Positions 1-8,648 of a DNA stretch of 64,000 nt are shown here, in pieces. The stretch comes from Xanthobacter agilis. GTDB lineage: Bacteria > Pseudomonadota > Alphaproteobacteria > Rhizobiales > Xanthobacteraceae. Both the position numbers and the translations under genes were made by a program. Every line of letters begins with the position of its first letter. Within the stretch, counting starts at the first letter, position 1. Where the stretch lies: contig NZ_JABWGX010000019.1 of the NCBI RefSeq assembly GCF_021730435.1, positions 1 through 64,000 on the forward strand, in the 5' to 3' direction. Under the pieces are notes generated by a model. It did no database searches and was not told the DNA's origin. It worked only from the letters and a program-made list of their open reading frames with translations.

Positions 1-50
1 CCCCGCCACGGTGACTTTCAGCCGCGCCCTGCCCGGCGCCGGCCATGCCC

Positions 51-1541
51 TCATTCCATCCCGAGCGCCTCGTAAAGTCGCGTGTAGACCGCCCGCAGCG
101 CCTCCGGAAGATCGTCGGCCACAAGGCCGGGTCCTGCCGCCCGCGCCGCTTCCCCATGCACCCACACGGCTGCGGCCGCGGCTTCATAGGCGGGCATCCC
201 CTGGGCCAACAGGCCGAGGGTGATGCCGGCCAGCACGTCGCCCGCCCCCGCCGTGGCCAGATAGGCCGGCGCATTCTCGGCGATCGCCGCCCGGCCGTCG
301 GGCGCGGCGACCACCGTATCCGGCCCCTTGAGCACGACGATGCCGCCGAGCCGCGCGGCCGCCGCGCGCGCGCGGGCGAGCTTGCCGGGCCGCTCCAGAA
401 CTTCCGGCGTGCCGTGGAACAGGCGCGCGAACTCCCCGTCGTGCGGGGTGATGACCAGGGCGGCGGCCTGCCGGGCCACGTCTCCCACGCTCCAGGCCGC
501 GCCGGCGAACGAGGTGAGCGCATCGGCATCGAGCACCACGCGCCGCCCGGGCGCGGCGATGGCGACGAGTTGCCGCGTCGTGGCGCCCACGCCGAGACCC
601 GGTCCGAGCAGAACCGTGTTCAACCGCGTGTCCGCGAGCAGCGCCGACAGGTCCGCCGGCCGCTCCATGGGCCGCGCCATGACCGCCGCGTACGACCCGG
701 CATGGAGCGGCAGCGCCGCCGCCGGACAGGCGACGGTGACAAGCCCCGCCCCGGCCCGCAGCGCGCCGCGAGCCGCGAGCCGCGCCGCCCCCGATGTCCA
801 GGCACCGCCGCTCACCACCACCCCATGGCCGCGATCATATTTGTGGCCGCTCCGGCGCGGCACCGGAAACAGCGCCTCCCACAGATGGGGCGCGTTGACG
901 GCGGTCTTTGGACGCACCAGATCGAGCACCGCATCGGGAATGCCGATATCCGCCACCCGCACCTTGCCGCACAGGCTGCGACCTGGTTCCAGCAGATGGC
1001 CCGGCTTGCGGCGGAAGAAGGTCACCGTTTCCACCGCCGGCGCCGCCGCGCCCCGCACCAGGCCGGTGGCGCCATCGAGACCCGAAGGCAGATCCACCGC
1101 CACGATCGGACGGCCCGAAGCCGCCATGCGCTCCACCAAGGCCCGCGCGGCGCCATCGAGATCGCGCGCGAGGCCGGCGCCGAACAGGGCATCGACGATC
1201 AGATCCGCGGCCATGACATCCACGCGCGTGGCGTCCTCCACGGGACCACGCCAGAGGGCGGCCACCGCCGCGGCATCCCCCGCCAGCCGCCCCCGTTCGC
1301 CGAGCAGCGCCACCCGCACCCGGAACCCCCGCTGCGCCAGCACCCGCGCCGCGACGAAGCCGTCGCCGCCATTGTTGCCCGGCCCGCACAGAACCAGCAC
1401 CCGCGTGGCATGGGGCCTGCGGGCGACCACGTCGGCCACCGCGCAGCCTGCCTTTTCCATCAGCGCGAGGGCGGGGACCCCCGCGTCCACGGCGCAGTGA
1501 TCGGCTCGACTCATTTCCTGAGGATCAAGAAGCGCGTACAC
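51..1541 (-). CDS. nnr: Bifunctional NAD(P)H-hydrate epimerase / ADP-dependent NAD(P)H-hydrate dehydratase
   Basis: A 496-aa cytosolic metabolite-repair enzyme that re-forms NAD(P)H from its hydrated forms. The N-terminal YjeF-type epimerase domain (about residues 1-210) carries GPGNNGGDG at 53-61. The C-terminal ribokinase-like dehydratase domain has TPHDGEF and the ATP/ADP-site motif GAGDVLAG at 432-439. Both halves and the usual fused length of about 500 aa are intact. The GTG start at 1541 is chosen because AGGAGG lies 5-6 nt upstream; the internal ATG at 1514 lacks this. The gene is divergent from glnB with about 225 bp between them. In many proteobacteria this gene neighbours glnB-glnA, which fits. 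Function is certain at family level. Confidence 0.95.
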   Translation of the reverse strand: MYALLDPQEMSRADHCAVDAGVPALALMEKAGCAVADVVARRPHATRVLVLCGPGNNGGDGFVAARVLAQRGFRVRVALLGERGRLAGDAAAVAALWRGPVEDATRVDVMAADLIVDALFGAGLARDLDGAARALVERMAASGRPIVAVDLPSGLDGATGLVRGAAAPAVETVTFFRRKPGHLLEPGRSLCGKVRVADIGIPDAVLDLVRPKTAVNAPHLWEALFPVPRRSGHKYDRGHGVVVSGGAWTSGAARLAARGALRAGAGLVTVACPAAALPLHAGSYAAVMARPMERPADLSALLADTRLNTVLLGPGLGVGATTRQLVAIAAPGRRVVLDADALTSFAGAAWSVGDVARQAAALVITPHDGEFARLFHGTPEVLERPGKLARARAAAARLGGIVVLKGPDTVVAAPDGRAAIAENAPAYLATAGAGDVLAGITLGLLAQGMPAYEAAAAAVWVHGEAARAAGPGLVADDLPEALRAVYTRLYEALGME

Positions 1542-1642
1542 TCCAGCCTCCTGTCGGCTATGCCTAGTTCATGCACACGATCAGCGGGGCGCGCAGGCAA
1601 TTGCCGCCCAACTATTGGGCATGTCGAATATTTTTTGTGCAA

Positions 1643-1660
1643 TCAGGGGCGAACCCCTGA
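1643..1660. repeat. Perfect inverted repeat upstream of glnB
   Basis: TCAGGGG and CCCCTGA arms (7 bp) are separated by CGAA. It lies 34 bp upstream of the glnB -24 element. It may be an activator site or a small hairpin; no T-tract follows, so it is not a convincing terminator. Confidence 0.5.
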
Positions 1661-1693
1661 CCATCTGATGGCATCCCCCCGTGGAGCGACGTA

Positions 1694-1710
1694 TGGCACA
1701 CATCCTGCTT
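1694..1710 (+). promoter_or_regulatory. Candidate sigma-54 promoter for glnB-glnA
   Basis: TGGCACA-N4-CTGCTT has GG (1695-1696) and GC (1707-1708) exactly 10 nt apart, the invariant -24/-12 geometry of RpoN promoters. It lies 57 bp upstream of the glnB ATG. RpoN/NtrC control of glnB-glnA is well known in alphaproteobacteria. The half-site TGTGCAAT at about 1636-1643 could belong to an NtrC enhancer, but no full NtrC palindrome was found. Confidence 0.7.
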
Positions 1711-1712
1711 AA

Positions 1713-2105
<393 letters not shown>

Positions 2106-2153
2106 CACCTCCCAAGATCCCGCAGAGTTTTCCGCAGAAAGGTAGACATCCAC

Positions 2154-3569
2154 ATGACGACCAAGACGGCCAAGGACGTCCTCGATAAGATCAAAGCCGA
2201 GGACGTGAAGTACGTCGACCTGCGCTTCACCGATCCGCGCGGCAAGTGGCAGCACGTCACCTTCGATATTTCCATGGTGGATGAGGAATTCCTGACCGAG
2301 GGCACCGCCTTCGACGGCTCCTCGATCGCCGGCTGGAAGGCCATCAACGAGTCCGACATGCTGCTCATGCCGGATCCGGCCACGACCTGCGTGGACCCCT
2401 TCTTTTCCGAGACGACGCTCTCGATCGTCTGCGACGTGCTGGAGCCGACCACCGGCCAGCCCTACGGCCGCGACCCGCGCTCCATCGCCCGCAAGGCCGA
2501 GGCCTATCTGAAGTCCACCGCCGTCGGCGACAGCGTGTTCTTCGGCCCCGAGGCCGAGTTCTTCATTTTCGACGACGTCCGCTTCAAGGCCGACCCGTAC
2601 AACACGGGCTTCAAGCTCGACTCCGTCGAGCTGCCGACCAACGGCGACACCGAATATGAGGGCGGCAACCTCGGTCACCGCGTGAAGACCAAGGGCGGCT
2701 ACTTCCCGGTGCCCCCGATCGACAGCGCCCAGGACATGCGCTCCGAGATGCTCGCCTCCATGGCCAAGATGGGCGCCGTGGTCGAGAAGCATCACCACGA
2801 GGTGGCTTCCGCCCAGCACGAGCTCGGCCTGAAGTTCGGCTCGCTGGTCACGATGGCCGACCACCTGCAGATCTACAAGTATTGTATCCATCAGGTCGCC
2901 AACATCTATGGCAAGACCGCGACCTTCATGCCGAAGCCCGTTTTTGGTGACAACGGCTCGGGCATGCACGTCCACCAGTCCATCTGGAAGGACGGCAAGC
3001 CGCTCTTCGCCGGCGACAAGTATGCCGACCTGTCCGACTACTGCCTGTGGTACATCGGCGGCGTCATCAAGCACGCCAAGTCCATCAACGCCTTCACCAA
3101 CCCGCTGACCAACTCCTACAAGCGTCTGGTCCCGGGCTATGAGGCGCCGGTGCTGCTGGCCTACTCCGCGCGCAACCGCTCGGCGTCCTGCCGCATCCCC
3201 TACACCAACAACCCGAAGGCCAAGCGCGTCGAGGTTCGCTTCCCCGATCCGGGCGCGAACCCCTACCTCGCCTTCTCGGCGCTGTTCATGGCCGGCATGG
3301 ACGGCATCCTGAACCGCATCGACCCCGGCCAGGCCATGGACAAGGATCTCTACGACCTGCCCCCGGCCGAGCTGAAGCAGATCCCGACCGTGTGCGGCTC
3401 GCTGCGCGAGGCCCTCGCCTCGCTCGAGGCGGATCACGAGTACCTGCTGAAGGGCGACGTGTTCCAGAAGGACTTCATCGAGTCCTACATCGAGCTCAAG
3501 ATGACCGAAGTGCACCGGTTCGAAATGACCCCGCACCCGGTCGAGTTCGAGATGTATTACTCGGTGTGA
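2154..3569 (+). CDS. glnA: Type I glutamine synthetase
   Basis: A 471-aa dodecameric cytosolic enzyme that makes glutamine from glutamate, ammonia and ATP, the entry point for fixed or assimilated ammonium. It has the beta-grasp N-terminus (FDGSSIAGW), the metal/glutamate-site motifs [13 protein letters not shown] and [10 protein letters not shown], and the ATP-site region around [14 protein letters not shown]. Tyr400 in the DLYDLPP context matches the adenylylated tyrosine of GS-I, so GlnE control is expected. Length is typical of GS-I beta. It is co-directional with glnB 48 bp upstream and is followed immediately by two strong hairpins, so the operon ends here. Confidence 0.98.
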   Translation: MTTKTAKDVLDKIKAEDVKYVDLRFTDPRGKWQHVTFDISMVDEEFLTEGTAFDGSSIAGWKAINESDMLLMPDPATTCVDPFFSETTLSIVCDVLEPTTGQPYGRDPRSIARKAEAYLKSTAVGDSVFFGPEAEFFIFDDVRFKADPYNTGFKLDSVELPTNGDTEYEGGNLGHRVKTKGGYFPVPPIDSAQDMRSEMLASMAKMGAVVEKHHHEVASAQHELGLKFGSLVTMADHLQIYKYCIHQVANIYGKTATFMPKPVFGDNGSGMHVHQSIWKDGKPLFAGDKYADLSDYCLWYIGGVIKHAKSINAFTNPLTNSYKRLVPGYEAPVLLAYSARNRSASCRIPYTNNPKAKRVEVRFPDPGANPYLAFSALFMAGMDGILNRIDPGQAMDKDLYDLPPAELKQIPTVCGSLREALASLEADHEYLLKGDVFQKDFIESYIELKMTEVHRFEMTPHPVEFEMYYSV

Positions 3570-3575
3570 TGCACG

Positions 3576-3608
3576 AGGCGATCGGGCGTCCGCGCCGGAT
3601 CGCCTTTC
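3576..3608 (+). terminator. First terminator-like hairpin after glnA
   Basis: Arms AGGCGATC (3576-3583) and GATCGCCT (3598-3605) run into TTTCT just 7 bp after the glnA stop. It is the weaker of two stacked hairpins. Confidence 0.6.
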
Positions 3609-3630
3609 TATCGGTACGTTTTCTGCGACT

Positions 3631-3666
3631 GGGGCGCCTTTTGCGAGGCGCCCCTTTCTTTTTTTC
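3631..3666 (+). terminator. Strong rho-independent terminator of glnB-glnA
   Basis: An 8-bp GC stem (GGGGCGCC/GGCGCCCC) with an 8-nt loop is followed by a 12-nt T-rich tract. It insulates glnA from the tRNA gene that starts 84 bp further on. Confidence 0.9.
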
Positions 3667-3749
3667 TGAGCCGGCATCGCGCCTTTGGAAAACTGCCTCA
3701 AAGGCGCTTGCCCTTTGCCGCGCACCCCGCCTATAAGGGCGGGCGGTTA

Positions 3750-3824
3750 GCGCCCTTCGTCTATCGGTTAGGACGCCACCCTTTCACGGTGGAGAGAGGG
3801 GTTCGACTCCCCTAGGGCGCGCCA
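3750..3824 (+). tRNA. tRNA-Glu (anticodon TTC)
   Basis: A 75-nt cloverleaf with encoded CCA. The acceptor stem GCGCCCT pairs with AGGGCGC, the T-arm contains GGTTCGACTCC, and the anticodon stem CCACC/GGTGG encloses loop CTTTCAC, giving anticodon TTC. It decodes GAA/GAG. It lies between the glnA terminator and the restriction-modification gene, a position often used by integrating DNA. Confidence 0.97.
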
Positions 3825-4052
3825 GCACATTTCCCAATATTTTGGCTCATCACAAGATGTTCCCGAACGCGCCGGAGGCAGCTTCGGTCGCTCCGTTCGA
3901 TGTCTCTCCCGACAGCGTGGTGATAGCCGCCCTCCCCCAGGCGGCCGGCGCACCACCGCTGACCTAAAAAGCCGCGCAGAGGGTCCGCGTGCGCGCCATC
4001 GACGACCTGTCGCGGTTGATGGTAACACCTGCGGAGGCAGCGGGGGCGAATC

Positions 4053-7000
4053 ATGCAGGCGGAGGTTGAGGCCTTCATCGCGCGATGGCAGGGGCGCGAG
4101 GGTGGGCAGGAGCGGGCCAATTACGCCTTGTTCCTCAGTGAACTGGCGTCCGTGCTCAAGCTGCCGCGACCCGACCCCGCCAGCGCCAGCCACGACGGAA
4201 ACGACTATGTGTTCGAGCGGGTGGTGCGCGAAACCGCCCGCGACGGCACGGTGTCCAACAAGCGCATCGACCTCTACAAGCGCGACTGCTTCATTCTCGA
4301 AGCCAAGCAATCCCGTTTTTCCGGCGACAAGAAGCTCGCCGACGCGCCCGCAGATTCCCCGGCCGGCAAGACCCGTGGCCGGCGCGGCGCCGAACGGGCC
4401 TGGGACGTGCTGATGCTCAATGCGCGGCGGCAGGCGGAAGACTATGTGCGCCTCCTTCCGCCGGACCACGAGCCGCCGCCCTTCGTGCTGGTGTGCGATG
4501 TCGGGCACTGCATCGAGGTCTATGCCAATTTCCGCCGCGACGGCAAAGCCTACGACCAGTTTCCCGATCGCGCGGCGTTCCGCATCTATCTGGAGGATCT
4601 GCGCGAGGACGCCGTGCGCCGGCGGCTTGCGGCCATCTGGACCGAGCCCATGTCGCTCGATCCCTCGCGCCACGCGGCGCGGGTCACGCGCAACATCGCC
4701 GCGCGCCTGGCCGAGGTTTCAAAAACGCTGGAAGAGGGCGGGCAGCCGCCGGAGCGCGTGGCCATGTTCCTCATGCGCGTGCTCTTCACCATGTTCGCGG
4801 AAGACGTGGGCCTGCTGCCGCAAGACTCCTTCAAGTCCCTGCTTAAGGAGTGCGAGGCCCAGCCGCAGATCTTTCCGGCCATGCTGGAAGACCTGTGGAA
4901 AGCGATGGATGAAGGCGGCTTCACCGCCACCATCAAGCATCAGGTGCGGCGGTTCAACGGCGAGTTCTTCAAGAACCGCACCGCGCTCGCCCTCGACAAG
5001 GGCTCCATCGGCGACCTGCGGGCGGCGGCGGAATATGACTGGCGCGATGTGGAGCCCGCCATCTTCGGCACCCTGCTGGAACAGGCCCTGGATGCGGAGG
5101 ACCGCCGCCGCCTGGGCGCGCACTATACCCCGCGCGTATGTGGAACGGCTCGTCATCGCCACCCTCATCGATCCCCTGCGGGCGGAATGGGAGCAGGTGC
5201 TGTCCACCGCCGAGCGCCAGAAGACGGATGGGCGCGGCGCCGAGGCGGCGAAGACGGTGCAGGCCTTCCACGACAAGCTGTGCGACATCCAGGTGCTGGA
5301 CCCGGCCTGCGGCACCGGCAACTTCCTTTATGTGGCGCTGGAGCTGATGAAGCGCCTGGAAGGCGAGGTGCTGGAGGCGGTCGCCGACCTTGGCGGACAG
5401 GAAGCCCTGACCGGCCTTGAGAGCCACACCGTGGACCCGCACCAGTTCCTGGGGCTGGAGCTGAACCCGCGCGCCGCCGCCATTGCCGAGCTGGTGCTGT
5501 GGATCGGCCATTTGCAATGGTATGTGCGCACGCGTGGCGGCCTGCCGAGCGACCCGATCCTGAGGGCCTTCCGCAATATCGAGGCGCGCGACGCGGTGCT
5601 GACCTGGGACGGCTATCCGCGCCGTCAATGGCAGGAGGGCGAGGCGGCCTATCCCAACCCGCGCGCGCCGGACTGGCCGAAGGCGGATTTCATCGTCGGC
5701 AACCCGCCCTTCATCGGCGGATCACTGTTGCGCGCGCGGCTGGGGGATGCCTATGCGCGGGCGCTGTGGGCGGCGCACCCGCACATGAACGAAAGCGCGG
5801 ATTTCGTCATGTATTGGTGGGATCAGGCGGCACAAATCCTGTTGCGCCGGGGCACGGCGCTGAAGCGCTTCGGCTTCGTCACCACCAATTCCATCAGCCA
5901 GGTGTTTCAGCGCCGGGTGATGGAGCGATACCTGTCCGCCAAGAAGCCGCTGTCGCTGGTGATGGCCATTCCCGATCACCCCTGGACCAAGGCCACCCGG
6001 GACAGCGCCGCCGTGCGCATCGCCATGACGGTGGCCGAGGCCGGGAAGAGCGACGGGCTGCTGCGCGAGGTAGTGTCCGAAGCGGACATCGACACCGACG
6101 CGCCGGTGATCCTGTTCGCGGACAAGGCGGGGCGGATCAATCCTGACCTAAGCTGTGGCACCAATACCTTAGAGGCTCAGCCTCTCCTTTCTAATACTGG
6201 AGTGGGTGGAAGGGGGGTGCAACCAATTGGGATGGGGTTTCTCCTGGAGCCAGACGCTTACGCAAAAATTCCGATTCAAGAGCGCCGCCATTTTTTAAAA
6301 AAGTACTTGAATGGAAGAGATTTATCTCAAAAATCCAGGAATCTATACATCATAGACGCATACAAGGCGCCAGAATATGAACTATTATCCAAGGCTTCCA
6401 CCTTGTATCAACATATTTTGCTTTATGTCCGGCCTGAACGCATTAAGAATCACAGGGCATCCTATCGAGAAAAATGGTGGCAATTTGGAGAAAATATGGA
6501 ATCCATGAGAAAATCTATTTTAGGAATTGATAGATATATTGTATCTACAAGAACAGCGAAGCATAAAATATTTATTTTTGTTGATGGAAAAACGCTATGC
6601 GATTCAAAAATCAATACATTTGGCTTTGATGACGCTTGGATTCTTGGCGTTCTATCATCCTCTTTCCATCGGTCATGGGCAATTGCCCGTGGCGGCTGGC
6701 TCGGCATAGGAAATGATCATACCTATAATCACACGGAATGCTTCGATCCCTTCCCCTTCCCGGACGCCACCGAGCCGCAGAAGGCGGCCATCCGCGCCAT
6801 CGCGGAAGAGCTGGACGCGCACCGCAAGCGGGTGCTGGAGCGCCATGAACACCTCACCTTGACCGGCCTTTACAACGTGCTGGAACAACTCAAGGCCGGG
6901 GTGGCGCCCGCCGGGCTGGAGCCCAGGGACCGGCGCATCTTCGATGACGGCCTCGTGCTGATCCTGAAAGAACTGCATGACCGGCTCGACGCCGCCGTGG

Positions 7001-7437
7001 CCGATGCCTATGGCTGGCCCGCCGATCTGCCCGACGACGCGGTGCTCGCCCGCCTCGTGGCCCTGAACAAGGCCCGCGCGAAGGAAGAAAAGCGCGGCCT
7101 CGTGCGCTGGCTGCGGCCCGATTATCAGATCCCCCGTTTCGGCTCCGAACAGGAGAAGGCGCGGCAGATCGAGGCCGATCTCGGCGAGGCGGACGAAGCC
7201 AAGGCCGCCGGCCCGCGCCCCACCTTCCCCAAGGGCGAAATGGAGCAAACCGCCGTAGTCATGGACGCCCTCGCCACCAGCCCCGCCCCCATGGACGCCC
7301 CAAGCATCGCCGCCGGCTTCCGCCCCGGCCCCAAGGTAAAAGCCGCCGTGGCCGACATCCTCTCCGCCCTGTTCCGCCTGGGCGTGATCGCCACCACCGA
7401 CGGCGGCAAAACCTTTTCCCTGCGCAAGGCAGCTTGA
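4053..7437 (+). pseudogene. Type IIL (MmeI-like) restriction-methyltransferase gene, frameshifted
   Basis: Read through one frameshift, this encodes about 1,127 aa of a single-chain restriction-modification enzyme. The N-terminus has a PD-(D/E)xK nuclease motif, Asp73-X9-Glu83-Ala-Lys85, the same spacing as the D70-X9-E80-X-K82 site of MmeI. A helical spacer ends in GAHYTP. The N6-adenine methyltransferase has SAM motif DPACGTGNFL (5299-5328) and catalytic NPPF (5701-5712). A target-recognition domain and C-terminal helices follow. The frame changes at the CGCGCG run 5131-5136: two more bases (one extra CG) would restore HYTPRAYVERLV. As it stands, a 455-aa nuclease-bearing fragment is translated to 5420 and the methyltransferase half lies in the +1 frame. 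The gene stands alone between two tRNA genes. Real mutation, phase variation and sequencing error are not separable here. Confidence 0.8.
6145..6745 (+). other. AT-rich target-recognition domain segment of the MmeI-like gene
   Basis: About 600 bp with much lower GC than the flanking coding sequence, rich in AAA, ATA, TTA and AGA codons. It covers roughly the target-recognition domain, from just after the methyltransferase fold to the YNHTECFDPFPFPD segment, where GC-rich sequence resumes abruptly. The frame stays open throughout. This suggests the specificity module came from a different genome by recombination. Confidence 0.75.
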
Positions 7438-7895
7438 TCGCCCGCACGGAGCGCGGTCCCCGTTCCGTCCTCGCCGCCCTCCCCGCTCACCGGCAAGACC
7501 CGGTCGAGAACGATCCCGCGCTGGCGCGCGCTCACCGCACCGGCACCGGCCCGCCATCCACCCCCATTGCGGCATCGCCCTGCCGCCTCCGATGGCGCTT
7601 CCGATGGCGCTTCCCCATGGCGCTTCAACCCTTCACCCCGCGAGACCGCGCAAACGTCTTCGCCGCCACCGGAGATGAGCCCGATTAAGCCGAAACCGCT
7701 CCAGGTTATTGCTGTCACGCGTTTTCTTCACGCGAACCGGAATCTACCGCGCGTGAAAATGCTCCGGCCCGCGCCCCCCGCCCTGGCGGAAAGCGCGATC
7801 CAGCCCCGCGCAACAGCAACGCAAACGCCCGCCCGAGCGCCCAGCCCACGCGTTTCGTTCTGTTCTGAGATCGGAAAAAGTGAGGCGCCATCATT
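7438..7895. other. Intergenic region with no supported gene
   Basis: A 458-bp stretch between the restriction-modification gene and tRNA-Gln. It holds three near-identical 12-bp units (GATGGCGCTTCC at 7591-7602 and 7603-7614, then a variant to 7626) and a diverged copy of a dispersed repeat (7696-7765). The open frames here have no recognisable domain or ribosome binding site. Confidence 0.6.
7696..7765 (-). repeat. Dispersed intergenic repeat, family 2, diverged copy
   Basis: Aligned without gaps to the reverse complement of 37969-38038, by eye 52 of 70 positions match. The core TTTTCTTCACGCGAACCGG is identical and both copies end in GAAAATGCTC. This resembles a short repeat widespread in Rhizobiales intergenic DNA. 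Confidence 0.7.
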
Positions 7896-7969
7896 TGGCT
7901 GGGGGACCTGGATTCGAACCAGGATTAACGGAGTCAGAGTCCGCGGTTCTACCGTTGAACTATCCCCCA
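7896..7969 (-). tRNA. tRNA-Gln (anticodon CTG)
   Basis: A 74-nt cloverleaf on the minus strand with encoded CCA (7896-7898). The acceptor stem TGGGGGA pairs with TCCCCCA and the T-arm is GGTTCGAATCC. Anticodon loop CTCTGAC gives CTG, with the complement CAG at 7935-7937. It reads CAG codons. It bounds the accessory restriction-modification segment on the right. Confidence 0.97.
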
Positions 7970-8185
7970 CCCTCTCGCCTGCCGCCGCCGGCGGGGCCGG
8001 AAGAGCGGTGGTTCGAGTGGTGTGCCCGAAGGCAGGAGCGCTCTATAGGCAATTCGCCGGAGCCGGTCCAGACTCTTTTTGAATAATCCACAGCCCCACA
8101 CGCATACAGGCCGCGCATTGGTGCCATGCACAAAGCCCCCTGTTGCGCCGCATCGGATCCGCCTATCTCTGCGGCAGCTTCAATA

Positions 8186-8220
8186 CCAAGGGCCCGTGAG
8201 CTTGACTCACGGGCCCTTGG
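8186..8220. repeat. Perfect 15-bp inverted repeat
   Basis: Arms CCAAGGGCCCGTGAG and its exact complement are separated by CTTGA; TTAAG follows. The hairpin is very stable, but it sits upstream of both flanking genes, so it does not terminate either of them. It could end a small RNA or serve as a protein-binding site. Confidence 0.75.
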
Positions 8221-8288
8221 TTAAGCCCGCGCGGCGCCTGAGCGAACCCACTCGGCACCGGTCAAAGACCGGGGCTGATGGTATTAAG
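8216..8288 (+). repeat. Dispersed intergenic repeat, family 1, copy A
   Basis: A 73-bp element whose near-identical partner is 29259-29332 on the minus strand. The shared core is AAGCCCGCGCGGCGC, followed by TGAGCGA, CCAyTCGGC, a CGGTC...ACCG stem and GATGGTATyAAG. Copy A ends within the AAGGAG ribosome binding site of the next gene. Confidence 0.75.
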
Positions 8289-8298
8289 GAGTTGAAGA

Positions 8299-8508
8299 AT
8301 GGCAACGGTTCACGCGAACGGCCTTCAGGGGCACGGTTTCATCGCGCGGGTCGGCGCCGCGATGTCGGAGTTCTTCACGACGGTCGCCGAGGCGCGCCGG
8401 ATGGCGGATCGATATGAAGATCCGACCCATCTCGGGAACAGCGAGTTCGAGCGCATGGGCCTCACCCGCGAGGATGTTCCCGAGACCGCGCTTCATCCCA
8501 AGCACTGA
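8299..8508 (+). CDS. Small conserved-type protein of unknown function (69 aa)
   Basis: A 69-aa soluble protein, acidic in its second half, with a strong ribosome binding site (AAGGAG, 7 nt before ATG). The segment from FFTTVAEARRMADRYED to the GLTREDVP tail resembles the end of DUF1127-like proteins, which typically end in a phrase like D(I/L)GLTRxDI. That likeness is by eye and short. There is no signal peptide, membrane span or Cys cluster. It is monocistronic, followed by a clear terminator at 8563. In this lineage DUF1127 proteins are small stress or metabolism modulators, but I do not assign that role here. Confidence 0.75.
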   Translation: MATVHANGLQGHGFIARVGAAMSEFFTTVAEARRMADRYEDPTHLGNSEFERMGLTREDVPETALHPKH

Positions 8509-8562
8509 GTATCCGCCGGCACCGCCGGTACTGTTCAAGTTGTGTTTCCTCCCAAGGACTTC

Positions 8563-8596
8563 ATCCCGCACGTCCCTGATGTGCGGGATTTTTCTT
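8563..8596. terminator. Rho-independent terminator between convergent genes
   Basis: A 9-bp stem ATCCCGCAC/GTGCGGGAT with a 9-nt loop is followed by TTTTCTTG. It lies between the 69-aa gene (+) and pbpC (-), and the T-tract fits the plus strand best. Confidence 0.88.
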
Positions 8597-8648
8597 GTAT
8601 TCAGTCCGCGTCTTCAGGCCGCCGCGAAAAACACGATGCCGCCCGCGC

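Larger units (their letters stand above)
7970..8298. other. Intergenic region with palindrome and dispersed repeat
   Basis: These 329 bp between tRNA-Gln and the 69-aa gene hold a perfect 15-bp inverted repeat (8186-8220) and, overlapping it by five bases, a copy of a two-copy dispersed repeat (8216-8288). No protein gene is supported. Confidence 0.6.

Noticed and set aside
1643-1660. Palindrome upstream of glnB as a terminator
   Set aside because: It sits between divergent genes, has a 7-bp stem and no T-tract on either side.
45-1712. A 555-codon plus-strand frame over nnr
   Set aside because: Antisense shadow; nnr has both catalytic domains and a strong ribosome binding site on the minus strand.
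3816-7900. Possible att repeats at the tRNA-Glu and tRNA-Gln 3' ends
   Set aside because: Only GCGCCA and a few bases match near 3816 and 7886. That is too short, and no integrase gene is present.
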